From positions 1 through 64,000 of the forward strand of contig NZ_AJLN01000093.1 in the NCBI RefSeq assembly GCF_000317285.1: a stretch of DNA of 64,000 bases, given 5' to 3'. This stretch comes from Chlorogloeopsis fritschii PCC 6912 (GTDB taxonomy: Bacteria; Cyanobacteriota; Cyanobacteriia; Cyanobacteriales; Nostocaceae). The first letter of the stretch is position 1; each line of letters starts with the position of its first letter. A program made the position numbers and the translations under genes. The notes beneath the pieces were generated by a model that saw nothing but the letters and a program-made list of their open reading frames with translations, did no database searches and was not told the origin of the DNA. Below, one piece after another: positions 8,953 to 18,877 of the stretch.

Positions 8953-11352
8953 CTAGTACGGCCACTTCCAATCAACTATTTCAGGCTTGTCCATACCGTT
9001 CTCGAAGGCATAGTTCACATTCTCGATAATCTCGTTCTTCATACGCTCTCTAACAAAAGCAGCCGCAGGGCCAAGCTTTGGTACTCGGTCAATCACATCA
9101 ATGACCAAATTGAATCGGTCAACCTGGTTTTCAATTGCCAATTCTAGTGGTGTATTGATGTTACCCTTCTCTTTGTAACCGCGCACGTGAAGATTATTGT
9201 GGTTAGTGCGACGATAAGCAAGCTTATGAATCAGCCAGGGGTAGCCGTGGAAGTTAAAGATGATTGGCTTGTCTTTAGTAAACAAGCTATCGAAGTCCCA
9301 ATCTGAGTGTCCGTGGGGATGTTCTGTCTGCGGTTGCAAAGTAAATAAGTCAACCACATTGATGAACCGGATCTTCAGGTGGGGAATCTCTTGCCGCAGA
9401 ATCGCAGTTGCTGCTAACGATTCCATTGTTGCCACGTCTCCACAACACGCCATCACAACATCGGGTTCGTCAGGATCTGTACCGCAATCATCGTTGCTTG
9501 CCCATTCCCAGATACCAATACCTTTAGTGCAGTGCTTAATAGCTTCGTCCATGCTCAAGTACTGCAAGTGTTTCTGTTTGTCAGCAACAATCACATTGAC
9601 ATAGTTAGTGCTGCGCAGGCAGTGGTCTGCTACTGACAGCAAGCAGTTAGCATCAGGAGGTAAGTAGATGCGGGTAACGTCAGCGCTCTTGTTGGTGACA
9701 ATATCAATAAAGCCTGGGTCTTGGTGCGAAAAACCGTTATGGTCTTGTCGCCAAACTGTAGAAGAAAGCAATATATTCTCTGAAGATACCGGAGCTCGCC
9801 AGGAAATTTCGTTTTTGCAAATATCCAGCCACTTAGCGTGTTGGTTAAACATCGAATCAATGACGTGGGCAAAGGCTTCGTAGGTGTGGAAAAAGCCGTG
9901 GCGGCCACTAAGTAGGTAGCCTTCAAGCCACCCTAACAAAGTGTGCTCGCTCAACATTTCCATTACCCGCCCATCGGTACTCAGTTCACTACCGTCTTGG
10001 TCTTCAGGTAACATATCTGCCAACCAAACCTTTTTGCTGACTTCGTAGACGGCATTCAGTCGATTGGAGGCAGTTTCATCTGGGCCGAAGATGCGGAAGT
10101 TAGTTGGGTTTTTGCGCATAATATCGCGCAGAAAGTTGCCGAGTGGACGGGTATTTTCTGCTTCAACTTTACCAGGTTCGCTGACTGCAACAGCATAGTC
10201 TCTAAAGTTGGGCAGGAGCAGCTGTTTACGCAGAAATCCTCCGTTGGCAACAGGATTGGCACTCATACGACGGTTGCCCGTTGGTGCTAATTCTTTCAAT
10301 TCACCAATGAAAGTACCATTCTCATCAAATAATTCTTCTGGCTTATAGCTTTTCATCCATTCTTCCAGCAGCCTGAGATGCTCTGGGTTGCTGTGCATCG
10401 CACCCATTGGTACTTGGTGAGCACGCCAAAAACCTTCTACTTTGTGGCCGTCTACCTCTTTTGGCCCTGTCCAACCTTTCGGACTACGCAATACAATCAT
10501 TGGCCAGCGAGGACGTCTCACAACACCACTACTGCGAGCTTCTTGCTGAATTTTGCGAATCTCGTTCACACACTCCTCTAGAGTCGCAGCCATGTCTTGA
10601 TGCATGGTTTCTGGGTCATCCCCTTCCACAAAGTAGGGTGTATAACCGTAGCCTCGAAATAGGCCTTCTAGTTCTTCGTGACTAATACGAGCCAAAATAG
10701 TTGGGTTAGCAATCTTATAACCATTCAGGTGCAATATAGGCAGCACTGCACCATCACGAATCGGATTGACGAACTTGTTTGAGTGCCAGGCAGTAGCTAA
10801 GGGGCCTGTTTCTGCTTCTCCATCACCAACAACACAGGTAACAATCAAATCAGGGTGATCGTAAGCAGCTCCATAAGCGTGAGAAAGGCTGTAGCCAAGT
10901 TCACCACCTTCGTGGATCGAGCCTGGAGTTTCAGGAGTGCAATGGCTACCAATACCACCAGGAAAGGAGAATTGCTTGAAGAATTTCTTCATGCCTTCCT
11001 CGTCTTCGCTCTTATCGGGATAAATTTCGCTATAGGTTCCCTCTAAGTAGACAGGAGCAAGCACTCCGGGAGCACCGTGACCTGGGCCTGCCATGTAGAT
11101 AGCATTCAGGTCATACTTTTTAATGAGCCGATTGAGGTGGATGTAGACAAAGCTTAAACCAGGACTTGTTCCCCAATGTCCCAACAGACGCTTCTTCACG
11201 TGCTCAGGCTTGAGAGGCTCTTTTAGTAGGGGATTATCCCGTAGATAAATCATGCCTACTGCTAAGTAGTTACATGCTCTCCAGTAAGCGTGAATCTTGC
11301 GTAGTTCCTCTGAACTTAAAGGCTTTGTTTCGGGCCGAGTTGCTACTACCAT
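8953..11352 (-). CDS. xfp: Xylulose-5-phosphate/fructose-6-phosphate phosphoketolase
   Basis: Thiamine-diphosphate enzyme that splits xylulose 5-phosphate or fructose 6-phosphate with inorganic phosphate into acetyl phosphate plus glyceraldehyde 3-phosphate or erythrose 4-phosphate. The 799 residues are full length. Recognisable parts are [45 protein letters not shown], the thiamine-binding [34 protein letters not shown] and [19 protein letters not shown]. It is the first gene of the minus-strand cluster that ends in acetate kinase, so its product acetyl phosphate can be turned into acetate and ATP by a neighbour. A long AT-rich leader region precedes it. Confidence 0.97.
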   Translation of the reverse strand: MVVATRPETKPLSSEELRKIHAYWRACNYLAVGMIYLRDNPLLKEPLKPEHVKKRLLGHWGTSPGLSFVYIHLNRLIKKYDLNAIYMAGPGHGAPGVLAPVYLEGTYSEIYPDKSEDEEGMKKFFKQFSFPGGIGSHCTPETPGSIHEGGELGYSLSHAYGAAYDHPDLIVTCVVGDGEAETGPLATAWHSNKFVNPIRDGAVLPILHLNGYKIANPTILARISHEELEGLFRGYGYTPYFVEGDDPETMHQDMAATLEECVNEIRKIQQEARSSGVVRRPRWPMIVLRSPKGWTGPKEVDGHKVEGFWRAHQVPMGAMHSNPEHLRLLEEWMKSYKPEELFDENGTFIGELKELAPTGNRRMSANPVANGGFLRKQLLLPNFRDYAVAVSEPGKVEAENTRPLGNFLRDIMRKNPTNFRIFGPDETASNRLNAVYEVSKKVWLADMLPEDQDGSELSTDGRVMEMLSEHTLLGWLEGYLLSGRHGFFHTYEAFAHVIDSMFNQHAKWLDICKNEISWRAPVSSENILLSSTVWRQDHNGFSHQDPGFIDIVTNKSADVTRIYLPPDANCLLSVADHCLRSTNYVNVIVADKQKHLQYLSMDEAIKHCTKGIGIWEWASNDDCGTDPDEPDVVMACCGDVATMESLAATAILRQEIPHLKIRFINVVDLFTLQPQTEHPHGHSDWDFDSLFTKDKPIIFNFHGYPWLIHKLAYRRTNHNNLHVRGYKEKGNINTPLELAIENQVDRFNLVIDVIDRVPKLGPAAAFVRERMKNEIIENVNYAFENGMDKPEIVDWKWPY

Positions 11353-12274
11353 AAATTAGCTCTTCAAAATTGATGAGTTGAGTTGTTTTTTGAAGCGAAT
11401 GATTCTCTAAAATGATTTAGCCTAACTCAGAAAATTCCTCAACTATTATTTTGGAAGTTCCTTGAAATTCAGTATTGCATGAATTATTGATTTTGAAAAC
11501 TTAAATTTATGAAATTCAAAAACACAGATAGATTTTTAGCTTTGCAAAATATAGAAGATATAAGAATATATAAGAACTTGATTAAAAATTGATAACACTA
11601 GATTAGTAATGAATAATGACTCTTAAGTCTTTAAATTCTATCTAAAGATAGACTCATCTTAAAAAAAATCTTAATTGCGATTGCAACATAATATTTCCAA
11701 GAAAATTCTAGAAAATAAAGACTTTTTGTTTATTTTGCCAATCTTTATTGATAATGGAGTTCTTGTGTTGACTTAACATCAATGTTATTTGATGTATCTA
11801 TCTATGTCTAAAGACTTACAAAGATAAGAATAAAGTGATTTTGAATGATATTATAAGGATTTGATAAGCATATCACCCAGTACAAATTTGATTGCAGTCA
11901 ACTAGATAAATTTAACAAAAAACTAATATTTTTATTATTCGCTTAAATAACTTCAAATTTAAATTTTTAATTCAAAAACTAACTAAATCAAAATAAAGAA
12001 TTGGTTAAGGTTAGATTAAATATGTCCTATTTTAATTAAAGTGTTCAAACATATAACTAAATTTAATTTGAAAAAACTAATGAAAGCACAAATAATAAAC
12101 AAGAAGGATGCAGAAAAAAGATTTAGTGCAACTAATCCTTCCAAATTTAAGTAAATTAATACTTACAGTGTAAAAATTACTAAGTAACTCTATCAATATC
12201 CTAAGAGACTGTAACTAACTTGCATTTCGTAAGCTGAAAAAGCGAAAATTTTGCTGTTTATCTGTTGAATAGTT
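11353..12274. other. Long AT-rich intergenic region upstream of xfp
   Basis: About 920 bp, very AT-rich, with no open frame that looks coding, no strong hairpin and no repeat shared with the rest of the window. It should hold the xfp promoter (reading leftward) and leads into an amylase remnant on the other side. I can name no specific site. Confidence 0.4.
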
Positions 12275-12889
12275 ATGATTTTGGATTGCAGTGTTGGATA
12301 TTGTGGTGGCACCAAACAGGTTAACGGCAGTAGTAAAAGGGTTGGCACACTCAAACGATTTTTTTGTCTCTACAACGACAATACGCTTGCAGGTAGTCAA
12401 CGTCAACTTGGAACCTATCATGTTGCCGTTTTGGACGATCATGATATGTCTTCTCGTCCAACAAAACAGCGATTTGCTGCTCACAGCAGCGTACCCTATC
12501 ACCACAAGCAAGTTGCTCATGCAGTCGGTGTCATGCTAACAATGCCAGGGATTCCCTCAATTTATTACGGAACCGAACAGGGATTTGACGGCTCAGAGAG
12601 CTATCACGACTATGGAATTGAACCTGAGCGTACTTATACTGATCGCTATATTCGCGAATCTATGTTTGGCAGTGCTTTTGGTGCATTTGAGACTGAAGGT
12701 TGCCATTTTTTTAACACAAGTCATCCTACTTATTTGCGAATTGCTGCGTTCGCACGTATTCGCAATCGTCAGGACAATATTGGTAAAGCATTGCGTCGCG
12801 GACATCATTATTTGCGCGAAACATCCTTTGCAAATCGTTCTTTCCCGCAGCACCGATCTCACTACCTGTGCGAACTAACGAAATATTAA
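12275..12889 (+). pseudogene. Remnant of a GH13 alpha-amylase-family glycosidase (C-terminal part)
   Basis: From about residue 50 the frame reads like the end of the catalytic barrel of a cyanobacterial alpha-amylase: FFCLYNDNTLAGSQ, then YHVAVLDDHDMSSRP (conserved region IV with the transition-state Asp), HAVGVMLTMPGIPSIYYGTEQ and YLRIAAFARIRN. The two earlier barrel regions that carry the nucleophile Asp and acid/base Glu are absent. The first ~40 codons do not look like the family. Near 12838 the homologous frame appears to shift, since another frame continues with a plausible end. Intact enzymes are about 550 residues, so this is a fragment unable to catalyse. Glycogen or maltodextrin breakdown was the likely original role. 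Confidence 0.8.
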
Positions 12890-12928
12890 TAGTAGGATAA
12901 AAAATGCACAGATGTTTTAACTACTCTT

Positions 12929-13915
12929 ATGCTAACGCTTCTTTCCTTTTCTCCAAATCATCTGGAATTTTTTAAATGTAACACGTGGGAAGTAGATGCT
13001 TTACTGCAAAGGGTTGATCGTACTCACAATATCTGGTTTCGTTGTATTCACTTGCGCGATCGCACGGCAATTGCCCGAATAGTCAAGTGCTTTGACCTCA
13101 ATCCATCTCGTGTTGATATGATTTTCAATCGTTTTCCTAAGGGAATTGATGAAGACTTAGAAGATTGTTTTTTTGATAATTATGAAGTTCTAGTTCGTCA
13201 AATTAAACAACATGACTTCGAGGTAGCTTGCGGTAGTTTTGTGGTTGGAGAAAACTTTCTGATTACTTTTGAAACTAATGAATTAAAAATATTAAGTACA
13301 TTAATCAACAATATTAAAAAGCAAAGTTTAGATATTCAATCTTGGGGAATCGATTATCTTATTTATTATATCTATAATGACATTTTGAATAATTACTATA
13401 CTGTATTTGACCATGTTGCTAGAGAACTTGATAATTTAGAAGACGAAGTTTTAGATAATTCTGGTAGTGAATCTACATATCAAAAAATTGCGACGATGAG
13501 GCAATCTGCTCGCTTGGGACGCCGTAATCTGCAAAGCATCCAGTCGCTTTTAGCTATTTTGGAATACCAAAATCCTCCCTGGCTCACTCAATCAGTAAAG
13601 ACATTATTTAATCAAGAATTGGTGCGTCATATCGATAAACTGTCGCAAGAATATCAAACTCTGAGACTGTGGATGTCAGAATTAATGGAAATTCAACGCG
13701 ATAATATTGCTAGTAAAACCAGTGAACGAATTAATCGCCTGACTATCCTATCATCCGTATTCTTACCGATTACTTTTATTGCTGGAGTTTATGGCATGAA
13801 CTTTAAGTATATGCCGGAATTAGAGTTACCTTGGTCTTATCCTGCTGTGCTCATTCTGATGGCATTAATTGTGATTGGTAGCATTATGTATGCAAAACAA
13901 CAACGTTGGCTTTAG
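12929..13915 (+). CDS. corA: CorA-family divalent cation (Mg2+) transporter
   Basis: A 328-residue inner-membrane channel of the CorA/MIT family. A mixed alpha/beta cytoplasmic domain fills about residues 1-150 and a long helical stalk about 155-260. Two C-terminal transmembrane helices follow: LTILSSVFLPITFIAGVYG, then, after the loop, YPAVLILMALIVIGSIMYA. The first ends in the signature YGMNF (GMN selectivity motif), and the tail is basic (KQQRWL), as usual. It begins 39 bp after the amylase remnant and is probably transcribed alone. Mg2+ is the usual cargo, but Co2+, Ni2+ or Zn2+ cannot be excluded. Confidence 0.93.
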   Translation: MLTLLSFSPNHLEFFKCNTWEVDALLQRVDRTHNIWFRCIHLRDRTAIARIVKCFDLNPSRVDMIFNRFPKGIDEDLEDCFFDNYEVLVRQIKQHDFEVACGSFVVGENFLITFETNELKILSTLINNIKKQSLDIQSWGIDYLIYYIYNDILNNYYTVFDHVARELDNLEDEVLDNSGSESTYQKIATMRQSARLGRRNLQSIQSLLAILEYQNPPWLTQSVKTLFNQELVRHIDKLSQEYQTLRLWMSELMEIQRDNIASKTSERINRLTILSSVFLPITFIAGVYGMNFKYMPELELPWSYPAVLILMALIVIGSIMYAKQQRWL

Positions 13916-13934
13916 TCTTGCTTGTATTTATTGC

Positions 13935-14385
13935 TTAATTTAAAACTGAACGCACATCAATTACGCGCATTCCAGCTAATCGAGCAGCTTCCAAACCGAC
14001 ATTACTATCTTCGTAGACAATGCACTCGCTGGGTTGAACTTTCAATTTTTGAGCGGCTAGCAGGAAAATGTCAGGTGCGGGTTTGCCAAGTGCCACATCT
14101 TCGATTGCGATCGTGCTGTCAAAAAAATGGCTTAGTCCGATCACTTTTAGAGTTGTTTGTATATTGTAACGACTACCACCTGAGGCAATAGCCATTGGAA
14201 CTTTACCATAATGAGTGCGAACGATCTCTGCAACAGTTTGAATCTCCTTGACTGTATGTAGTAAAAGTCAGAGCATAGGTGACACTAATATTTTGCATTA
14301 CTTTTTCTACTGTTAAGCCTGCTCCCAACTGAACCTCTCCCGATGAAACGGTATCTAACGCTGCTGCTAAACCTGCGGGTGACAT
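13935..14385 (-). pseudogene. Broken HAD-superfamily phosphatase (beta-phosphoglucomutase-like)
   Basis: The downstream frame (from about 14272 to 13935) encodes the C-terminal half of a HAD subfamily IA hydrolase. It runs HTVKEIQTVAEIVRTHYG-KVPMAIASGGS, then IEDVALGKPAPDIFLLAA (motif III Lys) and CIVYEDSNVGLEAARLAGM (motif IV acidic residues). The N-terminal DxDx(T/V) nucleophile segment is missing. An upstream 60-codon frame starting at 14385 (MSPAGLAAALD...) runs into the HAD region out of frame near 14255; its own identity is unclear. Whether the frameshift joins two parts of one gene or a HAD remnant to an unrelated one cannot be decided here. No activity is expected. Confidence 0.75.
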
Positions 14386-14845
14386 GAATCTTTAACAAGT
14401 GTGTTTATACTCTGAACTCAATGCCGAATGCTGTTGGACTTTTCTCAATAGCTGTTTAATTTCTCTAATGTATGATGTGGCATTTAATATTTAAGTCAAC
14501 TATTTTCAGATAGATGTGGCTTGCTATTAGCTAAGGACATCACTCCATTTACTCATGTCTCTGAAAAAGGCAGTTTGATTGACAATAAATACTTGCTAAT
14601 ACCTGAAAAAACTTGGAGTTAATACCATTTCACGCTAATTACGATACACATAAATTTTGTCCAGACGCGATATATCGCATCTGGGCATGATCTGTGTTTG
14701 TATCAGATTTTTTGTGAAATAGTATAATGCATTGTCAATTTAAAAAATATTTTGCAGATCTTGCTTCCAGACAACCACCATGCTACAAAAATGAGCCTGA
14801 ATGCTCTGCTCAGGCTCTATGATGACTTGATACTTAGTAAACTTT
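14386..14845. other. Intergenic region containing MITE A copy 1
   Basis: About 460 bp without a convincing gene. The only structured part is the 102-bp inverted-repeat element at 14623-14724, listed separately. Confidence 0.5.
14623..14724. mobile_element. MITE A, copy 1 (102 bp, TA-flanked inverted repeats)
   Basis: A 102-bp element nearly identical to one at 54628-54729. The ends are imperfect inverted repeats: the left reads TACCATTTCACGCTAATTACG and the right, reverse-complemented, TACTATTTCACAAAAAATC. The centre is a near-palindrome around GCGATATATCGC. The outer TA would fit the TA target duplication of IS630/Tc1-type transposons. It carries no coding capacity, so it must be moved in trans if it is mobile. 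Confidence 0.8.
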
Positions 14846-15064
14846 TTAGGAAGCTTTCGCGTTTCTGTAGTTTGCATCTATCCAGCAACGGGGTAGATCC
14901 TCACCTGAAGGGAAAACGAGACTTTGTTTTTGATAAGATTCGGGGAATTGTTCTTCTTGCCCTCTTTGCTCTTGGGCGTGAATAGTTTCAATTGTAGGAT
15001 CAATTAACTCTTGAACATCAACGATTTTAACTAGTTCGCCACTATCTTTAAGTTGTAGCAACAT
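14846..15064 (-). CDS. Small conserved cyanobacterial hypothetical protein
   Basis: A 72-residue acidic, soluble protein with no signal or membrane segment. It opens MLLQLKDSGELVKIVDVQELIDP and ends in WIDANYRNAKAS. I recognise the type as a short conserved cyanobacterial protein without known function. The composition looks coding and there are no stops across the frame. It is preceded on its strand by about 250 bp of AT-rich DNA and is probably monocistronic. Confidence 0.7.
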   Translation of the reverse strand: MLLQLKDSGELVKIVDVQELIDPTIETIHAQEQRGQEEQFPESYQKQSLVFPSGEDLPRCWIDANYRNAKAS

Positions 15065-15321
15065 CTAATCCATCTCCGTAATTTTACCTGGCTAAAACAG
15101 TCTTGGGTAATGTAGTTTTTACCTTTCCCTCATTAGTATCCGGTTACTGAAATATACTCCATCAATTATTGTGAAAGGAAAAACTGAAATTTATTTAAAC
15201 TTGAATTTACAGTAAAAATGTGTATCAGCTTTTTTCCAATCACTGTTAGAATTGCACTGATATGTAGCACAGACATTCCCTCATAGGCTGAGGTTAGGAA
15301 TACAATCAGCGTAGGTAAAAA

Positions 15322-15633
15322 TTATATTTCGCGCTGATATTTTTCTAAGATGTCTACTAAATTGACCTGACATTGCAAAGGTAGTAAATCAATGAGAGGA
15401 AGTTCCCTTCTGCCACCGCCTAACTTGACTGGAATAGATTCCAGTACTTGGATGACATCTTCTTCATCTATTGGCTTACTGCCAGTAATTAAGGGGTACA
15501 TTTGTTCTGCAACTACAGTGTGCATCTTGGCATCGGATAAATATAGATGCCATTTAGCTATGTCTATGTAGATGTTTTCGCCTATTTCGGCTGCTAAGTT
15601 TTCCAGTAGTTCTGAGGTGTTAGTCTTGGCCAT
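15322..15633 (-). CDS. DUF3181 family protein
   Basis: A 103-residue soluble protein of a family restricted to cyanobacteria and plastid-lineage phototrophs. Features that place it: LLENLAAEIGENIYIDIAKWHLYL at the N-terminus, then HTVVAEQMYPLI and VIQVLESIPVKLGGGRRELPLIDLLP. The length matches the family. Function is unknown. It stands alone: the next gene on this strand is 320 bp away downstream, and the 2TM protein lies upstream in the same orientation with a 114-bp gap. Confidence 0.85.
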   Translation of the reverse strand: MAKTNTSELLENLAAEIGENIYIDIAKWHLYLSDAKMHTVVAEQMYPLITGSKPIDEEDVIQVLESIPVKLGGGRRELPLIDLLPLQCQVNLVDILEKYQREI

Positions 15634-15747
15634 AATAATACCCTGATTAACTGGAATGAATTCCCATTCTGACGATATTATCGCTCAAGTTATCAAATTG
15701 ACTCTACCATCGCAAGTTACAGTCTTTTAAATTTGATTGCTCAGTCT

Positions 15748-16005
15748 TCAGGTGGATTTCGGTGGTGTCTGTGAGTAATTGGCGATCGCGGCAATATAAA
15801 TCAGATGTACCAACAGTATTACTAACCAGCCTGCTGTTAGCCAAGGAAGCCACTCCCAAGTGGCTTTGAGGAAGTTATGAAAAAACCACAAGCCTGAGTT
15901 ACAAGCAGCAAATATTGCTACGTGTACGGCAAAATTCATTCGATCGTCTAGTTTACGGTAAGCGGGGTCATTGCGATCGGGTTGACGAGGCCAACGAGGA
16001 GGCAT
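15748..16005 (-). CDS. 2TM domain membrane protein
   Basis: An 85-residue protein with a hydrophilic, proline- and arginine-rich start (MPPRWPRQPDRNDPAYRKLDDRM). Two predicted membrane helices follow (FAVHVAIFAACNSGLWFF and WLTAGWLVILLVHLIYIAAI). The spacing, with an FxxHxxxF/N-type first helix and a GW at the second, matches the short 2TM-domain family common in cyanobacteria. Function is unknown. It may be cotranscribed with the DUF3181 gene downstream. Confidence 0.8.
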   Translation of the reverse strand: MPPRWPRQPDRNDPAYRKLDDRMNFAVHVAIFAACNSGLWFFHNFLKATWEWLPWLTAGWLVILLVHLIYIAAIANYSQTPPKST

Positions 16006-16909
16006 AACTGTTTGTTACAGAATTTCATAAATTTGCTTTCTGACTTATTTTAAAGTTTTTTGGGTACTGTCGCTGTTCGCCTGATATTGGATTGCCAAAA
16101 TTTTTAGGATTTATACTGACTGATGCAAAAAAGGAGGTTGGGTAAATTGCATAAAATTACCCGCTCTGAGGTAAGTCTAAAGTAGTGTTGTTTTGACAAA
16201 GTTCTAAATTTTATGTTGAGCGATCGCATTTTTGAATATATTAAAACTTCCCACTGCTGTAAAAAATACCATTAATAATTAGAATGTATTTAGTTTTGTA
16301 ATAACAAATAGTTACCCTGTATACTATCAAAACTAGTAGAGTACGCCATAAGAATGGAGAAACTAAAGACAGTTATTGAAAGTGAATTTCTCTTAAAAGT
16401 TACAGTGGATTTTTGCTACTACAGATAAAATTTTTTCCATGTTGATTCATTAATACATTTTTGCATCTACTTTTATAAAGATACAAAAAAATTTGGCATC
16501 TGTTTTAAATTTTTCATGAAGACAACTCATTTCTACCTTTAGGATAGTATCTTTCGCTGACAGTAACCGATAATCAATATCAAGAGACTAAAATTTGTAA
16601 TTAATTTATCCATTTTTTGATTCAACTTATACGATTAAAGGTACTAGTTTACTGCCAAACTTCTCTATGGTAAATAAAGTTTTATACATTAGTGACAATG
16701 CTGAGAAATATAAGTACTACAACTAGATGAGCGCAATCAGGAGTAGCGCTGATGAATTACAAGCAATATCAACCCTTTGGTCAAATGCAGATATCTGCTG
16801 TCTATTTAATGTGCGTTTTGTAGTTTTCGATACTCAGTAAAATCTTGCTTTAGCAAGATTGCATTTAAATAGTGTGGCTTTTTATCTTTTTTCTTGCCAA
16901 CAGATAGCT
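16006..16909. other. Long intergenic region without recognised features
   Basis: About 900 bp of AT-rich DNA between divergently oriented genes. I see no frame longer than about 40 codons with protein-like composition, no tRNA and no long hairpin. A short inverted pair near 16842-16860 (AATCTTGC ... GCAAGATT) directly precedes the next gene and could be a small regulatory hairpin. Confidence 0.4.
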
Positions 16910-17734
16910 ATGGTTTCTAATTCGCTAATGTTTACATCTAACTATTTAAACTTATATATTGTTATGTTTTTAGCAATTTCTGCAACTATGATTGCTTTTA
17001 TTTTACGTGCTAATCTGCGCAGAACACAGAATAGTTCCGACGATGAATTTCCTTCTCTTAGTACTTACGAAATTGCTTATCTTGCTGGTGGTCAACAACG
17101 AGCCATAGATACAGCAATTGTAAGCTTGGTACAGCATGGATATTTACAAGCATATCCGGAAACGCGATCGCTAAAACTGAAAGCTATTTTACCTAAAGAC
17201 GACAGCCTTTCTTTGGAAAGGGAAATTTTGTATTCAGCTAGGTTTAATAGTAGCATTAGTCAAATTACAGCATCCGTTACCCATGCTACATTTCCATGCT
17301 ACAAGCGCTTGCTAAATCTTGGTCTGTTGATATCTCTCAATCAAGCTAAAAACTTACAGATTTTGTCTGCCCTACCAGTCTTCGCCCTGTTGGTTGTGGG
17401 CATGAGTATGATTATTTTAAATAATTTCCAATATCTGCCAGTTGGTTTTTTGGTATTGCTGTGTACGCTTGCTATCACTATCAGTTGTAGCTTTCTATCT
17501 ATACCAATACATCGGAGTAAGAGTGGCGATCGCATCCTCAAAACCCTTCGTACCAACACATCTTTTGCTAGCACAGATGCTGATTCTCAGTTGATAGCAT
17601 TCGCCCTTTTTGGTGCCAGAGTTTTAACCAATAGTCCTTTAAATGATTTGCGACAAGTGTTAGTTTCCCGTTTTAGTTTTGAGCGCAAACAATATCTGCT
17701 GCAATGTTTGACTTATGCTGCTGCTTTATTTTGA
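16910..17734 (+). CDS. TIGR04222-type membrane protein
   Basis: A membrane protein of about 274 residues. An N-terminal helix (YLNLYIVMFLAISATMIAFIL) leads to a cytoplasmic segment with LSTYEIAYLAGGQQRAIDTAI and LVQHGYL, the hallmark of the TIGR04222 domain (a winged-helix-like region). Two more hydrophobic helices follow (ILSALPVFALLVVGMSMIIL and FLVLLCTLAITISCSFLSI). Many relatives end in a glycine/cysteine-rich tail; this one stops at YAAALF and lacks it, so it is slightly short. An in-frame TTG at 16859 is possible, but the ATG at 16910 (or 16928) directly precedes the first membrane segment. Function is unknown. Confidence 0.8.
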   Translation: MVSNSLMFTSNYLNLYIVMFLAISATMIAFILRANLRRTQNSSDDEFPSLSTYEIAYLAGGQQRAIDTAIVSLVQHGYLQAYPETRSLKLKAILPKDDSLSLEREILYSARFNSSISQITASVTHATFPCYKRLLNLGLLISLNQAKNLQILSALPVFALLVVGMSMIILNNFQYLPVGFLVLLCTLAITISCSFLSIPIHRSKSGDRILKTLRTNTSFASTDADSQLIAFALFGARVLTNSPLNDLRQVLVSRFSFERKQYLLQCLTYAAALF

Positions 17735-17838
17735 GGTTTAATTGTGTCTACCTGGCTTGAAGTCGTGTGGTGTTCGAGTTCATTACGGTAAACACAAGTG
17801 TTAGGATCTTCTAGTAACTGCTGTAGTCCTTGCTGTTA

Positions 17839-18303
17839 ATGAACAAATCATTGGATGAAGCTCTTTCCATTGACATTGGCGCTCGTATAAAAAGTAAAGC
17901 TAAAAAACCGTTTGACAATGCTTACAAAGCAGCATTAGCTACAGAGGGAGCTATTTATGTCCAAGGTTTTTTGGTGATCAAAGGTGCGTCATACCAACCT
18001 GTTGAACACAGTTGGATTGAATTAGGCGATCGCATTGTCGATCCCACACTACCACATCTTCACAAAAAAGTGGAGGAAATATGGTATTTCCCAGCACAAC
18101 ATTTGACAGTAAAAAGACTGAAAGCAATCATTGAAGAATCTAAGGAAGATTATCCAGAAGACGATCCACTGCCAGTATATGGTGAGGCACCTTATGAGTA
18201 TTATGGTGATGTGATGTTGGGTGGAAAAGATTACTTGAAAGCTTATCAGGAAGCTGAGGCTAAGTGTGTAGAACTGAATCGTAAAATGGCTGAGAATAAT
18301 TAA
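17839..18303 (+). CDS. Hypothetical protein with a transglutaminase-like His/Asp arrangement
   Basis: A 154-residue soluble protein. I do not recognise a named family. The core reads GAIYVQGFLVIKG, then VEHSWIELGDRIVDPTLP. An H-(S/A)-W-(I/V)-E ... (I/V)-V-D-P-T spacing is seen in papain-fold transglutaminase-like proteins, where His and Asp belong to the catalytic triad. No cysteine lies upstream in the expected place, so catalysis is doubtful. The C-terminus is acidic with a cysteine near the end. The start is the ATG at 17839; a TTG three codons earlier is also open. It overlaps nothing and converges on the NTF2-like gene. Confidence 0.6.
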   Translation: MNKSLDEALSIDIGARIKSKAKKPFDNAYKAALATEGAIYVQGFLVIKGASYQPVEHSWIELGDRIVDPTLPHLHKKVEEIWYFPAQHLTVKRLKAIIEESKEDYPEDDPLPVYGEAPYEYYGDVMLGGKDYLKAYQEAEAKCVELNRKMAENN

Positions 18304-18335
18304 CTGAACAGGGAACAATAATCAAGTGGTAACTG

Positions 18336-18740
18336 TTAATTCGATTTGCCATCGCTGCCAAAGTACTCCCGATAGCCACAAATTTTGTCTCCACGCACGT
18401 CGAAAGAAACGGCAACCCGATTTTTGTAAGGTTGTCCGAATAAAAGTCCTTCGTCTCGAAACTCAAATACAACCGTAGTCTCATTACTAGTAATACGGTC
18501 TAGGGAGGTCACCTGTAAACCTGGAGTAAAAGCTTGGGCAACGTATTGAAAAAATTCTTGTGCTCGTTGTTTGCCCACATTTAACCCGTGAAATTTTCCC
18601 ATTGGGAACCAAAAACTGAAGTCTTCAGTGAGCATATCTAAAAATTGGTTCCATTCGCCTGTTTCCAAACCATGCCTGAAATGCTTAAAGGCTTGCTGGG
18701 CAACTTTTAAAGTATTTTCTGAATTTTGTGCCATTGCCAC
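18336..18740 (-). CDS. NTF2-like / SnoaL-like protein
   Basis: A 134-residue single-domain protein of the nuclear-transport-factor-2 fold (ketosteroid isomerase/SnoaL-like). The helical start (FKHFRHGLETGEWNQFLDMLTEDFSFWFP) leads into strands with GKQRAQEFFQYVAQAF, then VVFEFRDEGLLFGQPYKNRVAVSFDVRGDKICGYREYFGSDG, a pattern typical of the family. Such proteins bind small hydrophobic ligands or act as subunits; this one has no assignable substrate. It stands alone, converging with the hypothetical gene on the plus strand. Confidence 0.8.
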   Translation of the reverse strand: MAMAQNSENTLKVAQQAFKHFRHGLETGEWNQFLDMLTEDFSFWFPMGKFHGLNVGKQRAQEFFQYVAQAFTPGLQVTSLDRITSNETTVVFEFRDEGLLFGQPYKNRVAVSFDVRGDKICGYREYFGSDGKSN

Positions 18741-18877
18741 CCATCCTAAAACGAACTGAAAAAATTTGGTGTTGCCGATCTAAAGTATAAATTTGTCTTA
18801 CGCACATGAGCAGAGAGTAAGAATTTTAAATGACTAATTTTTAGATTTTATACCTCAATTCAGGAACGCCAAAAATT

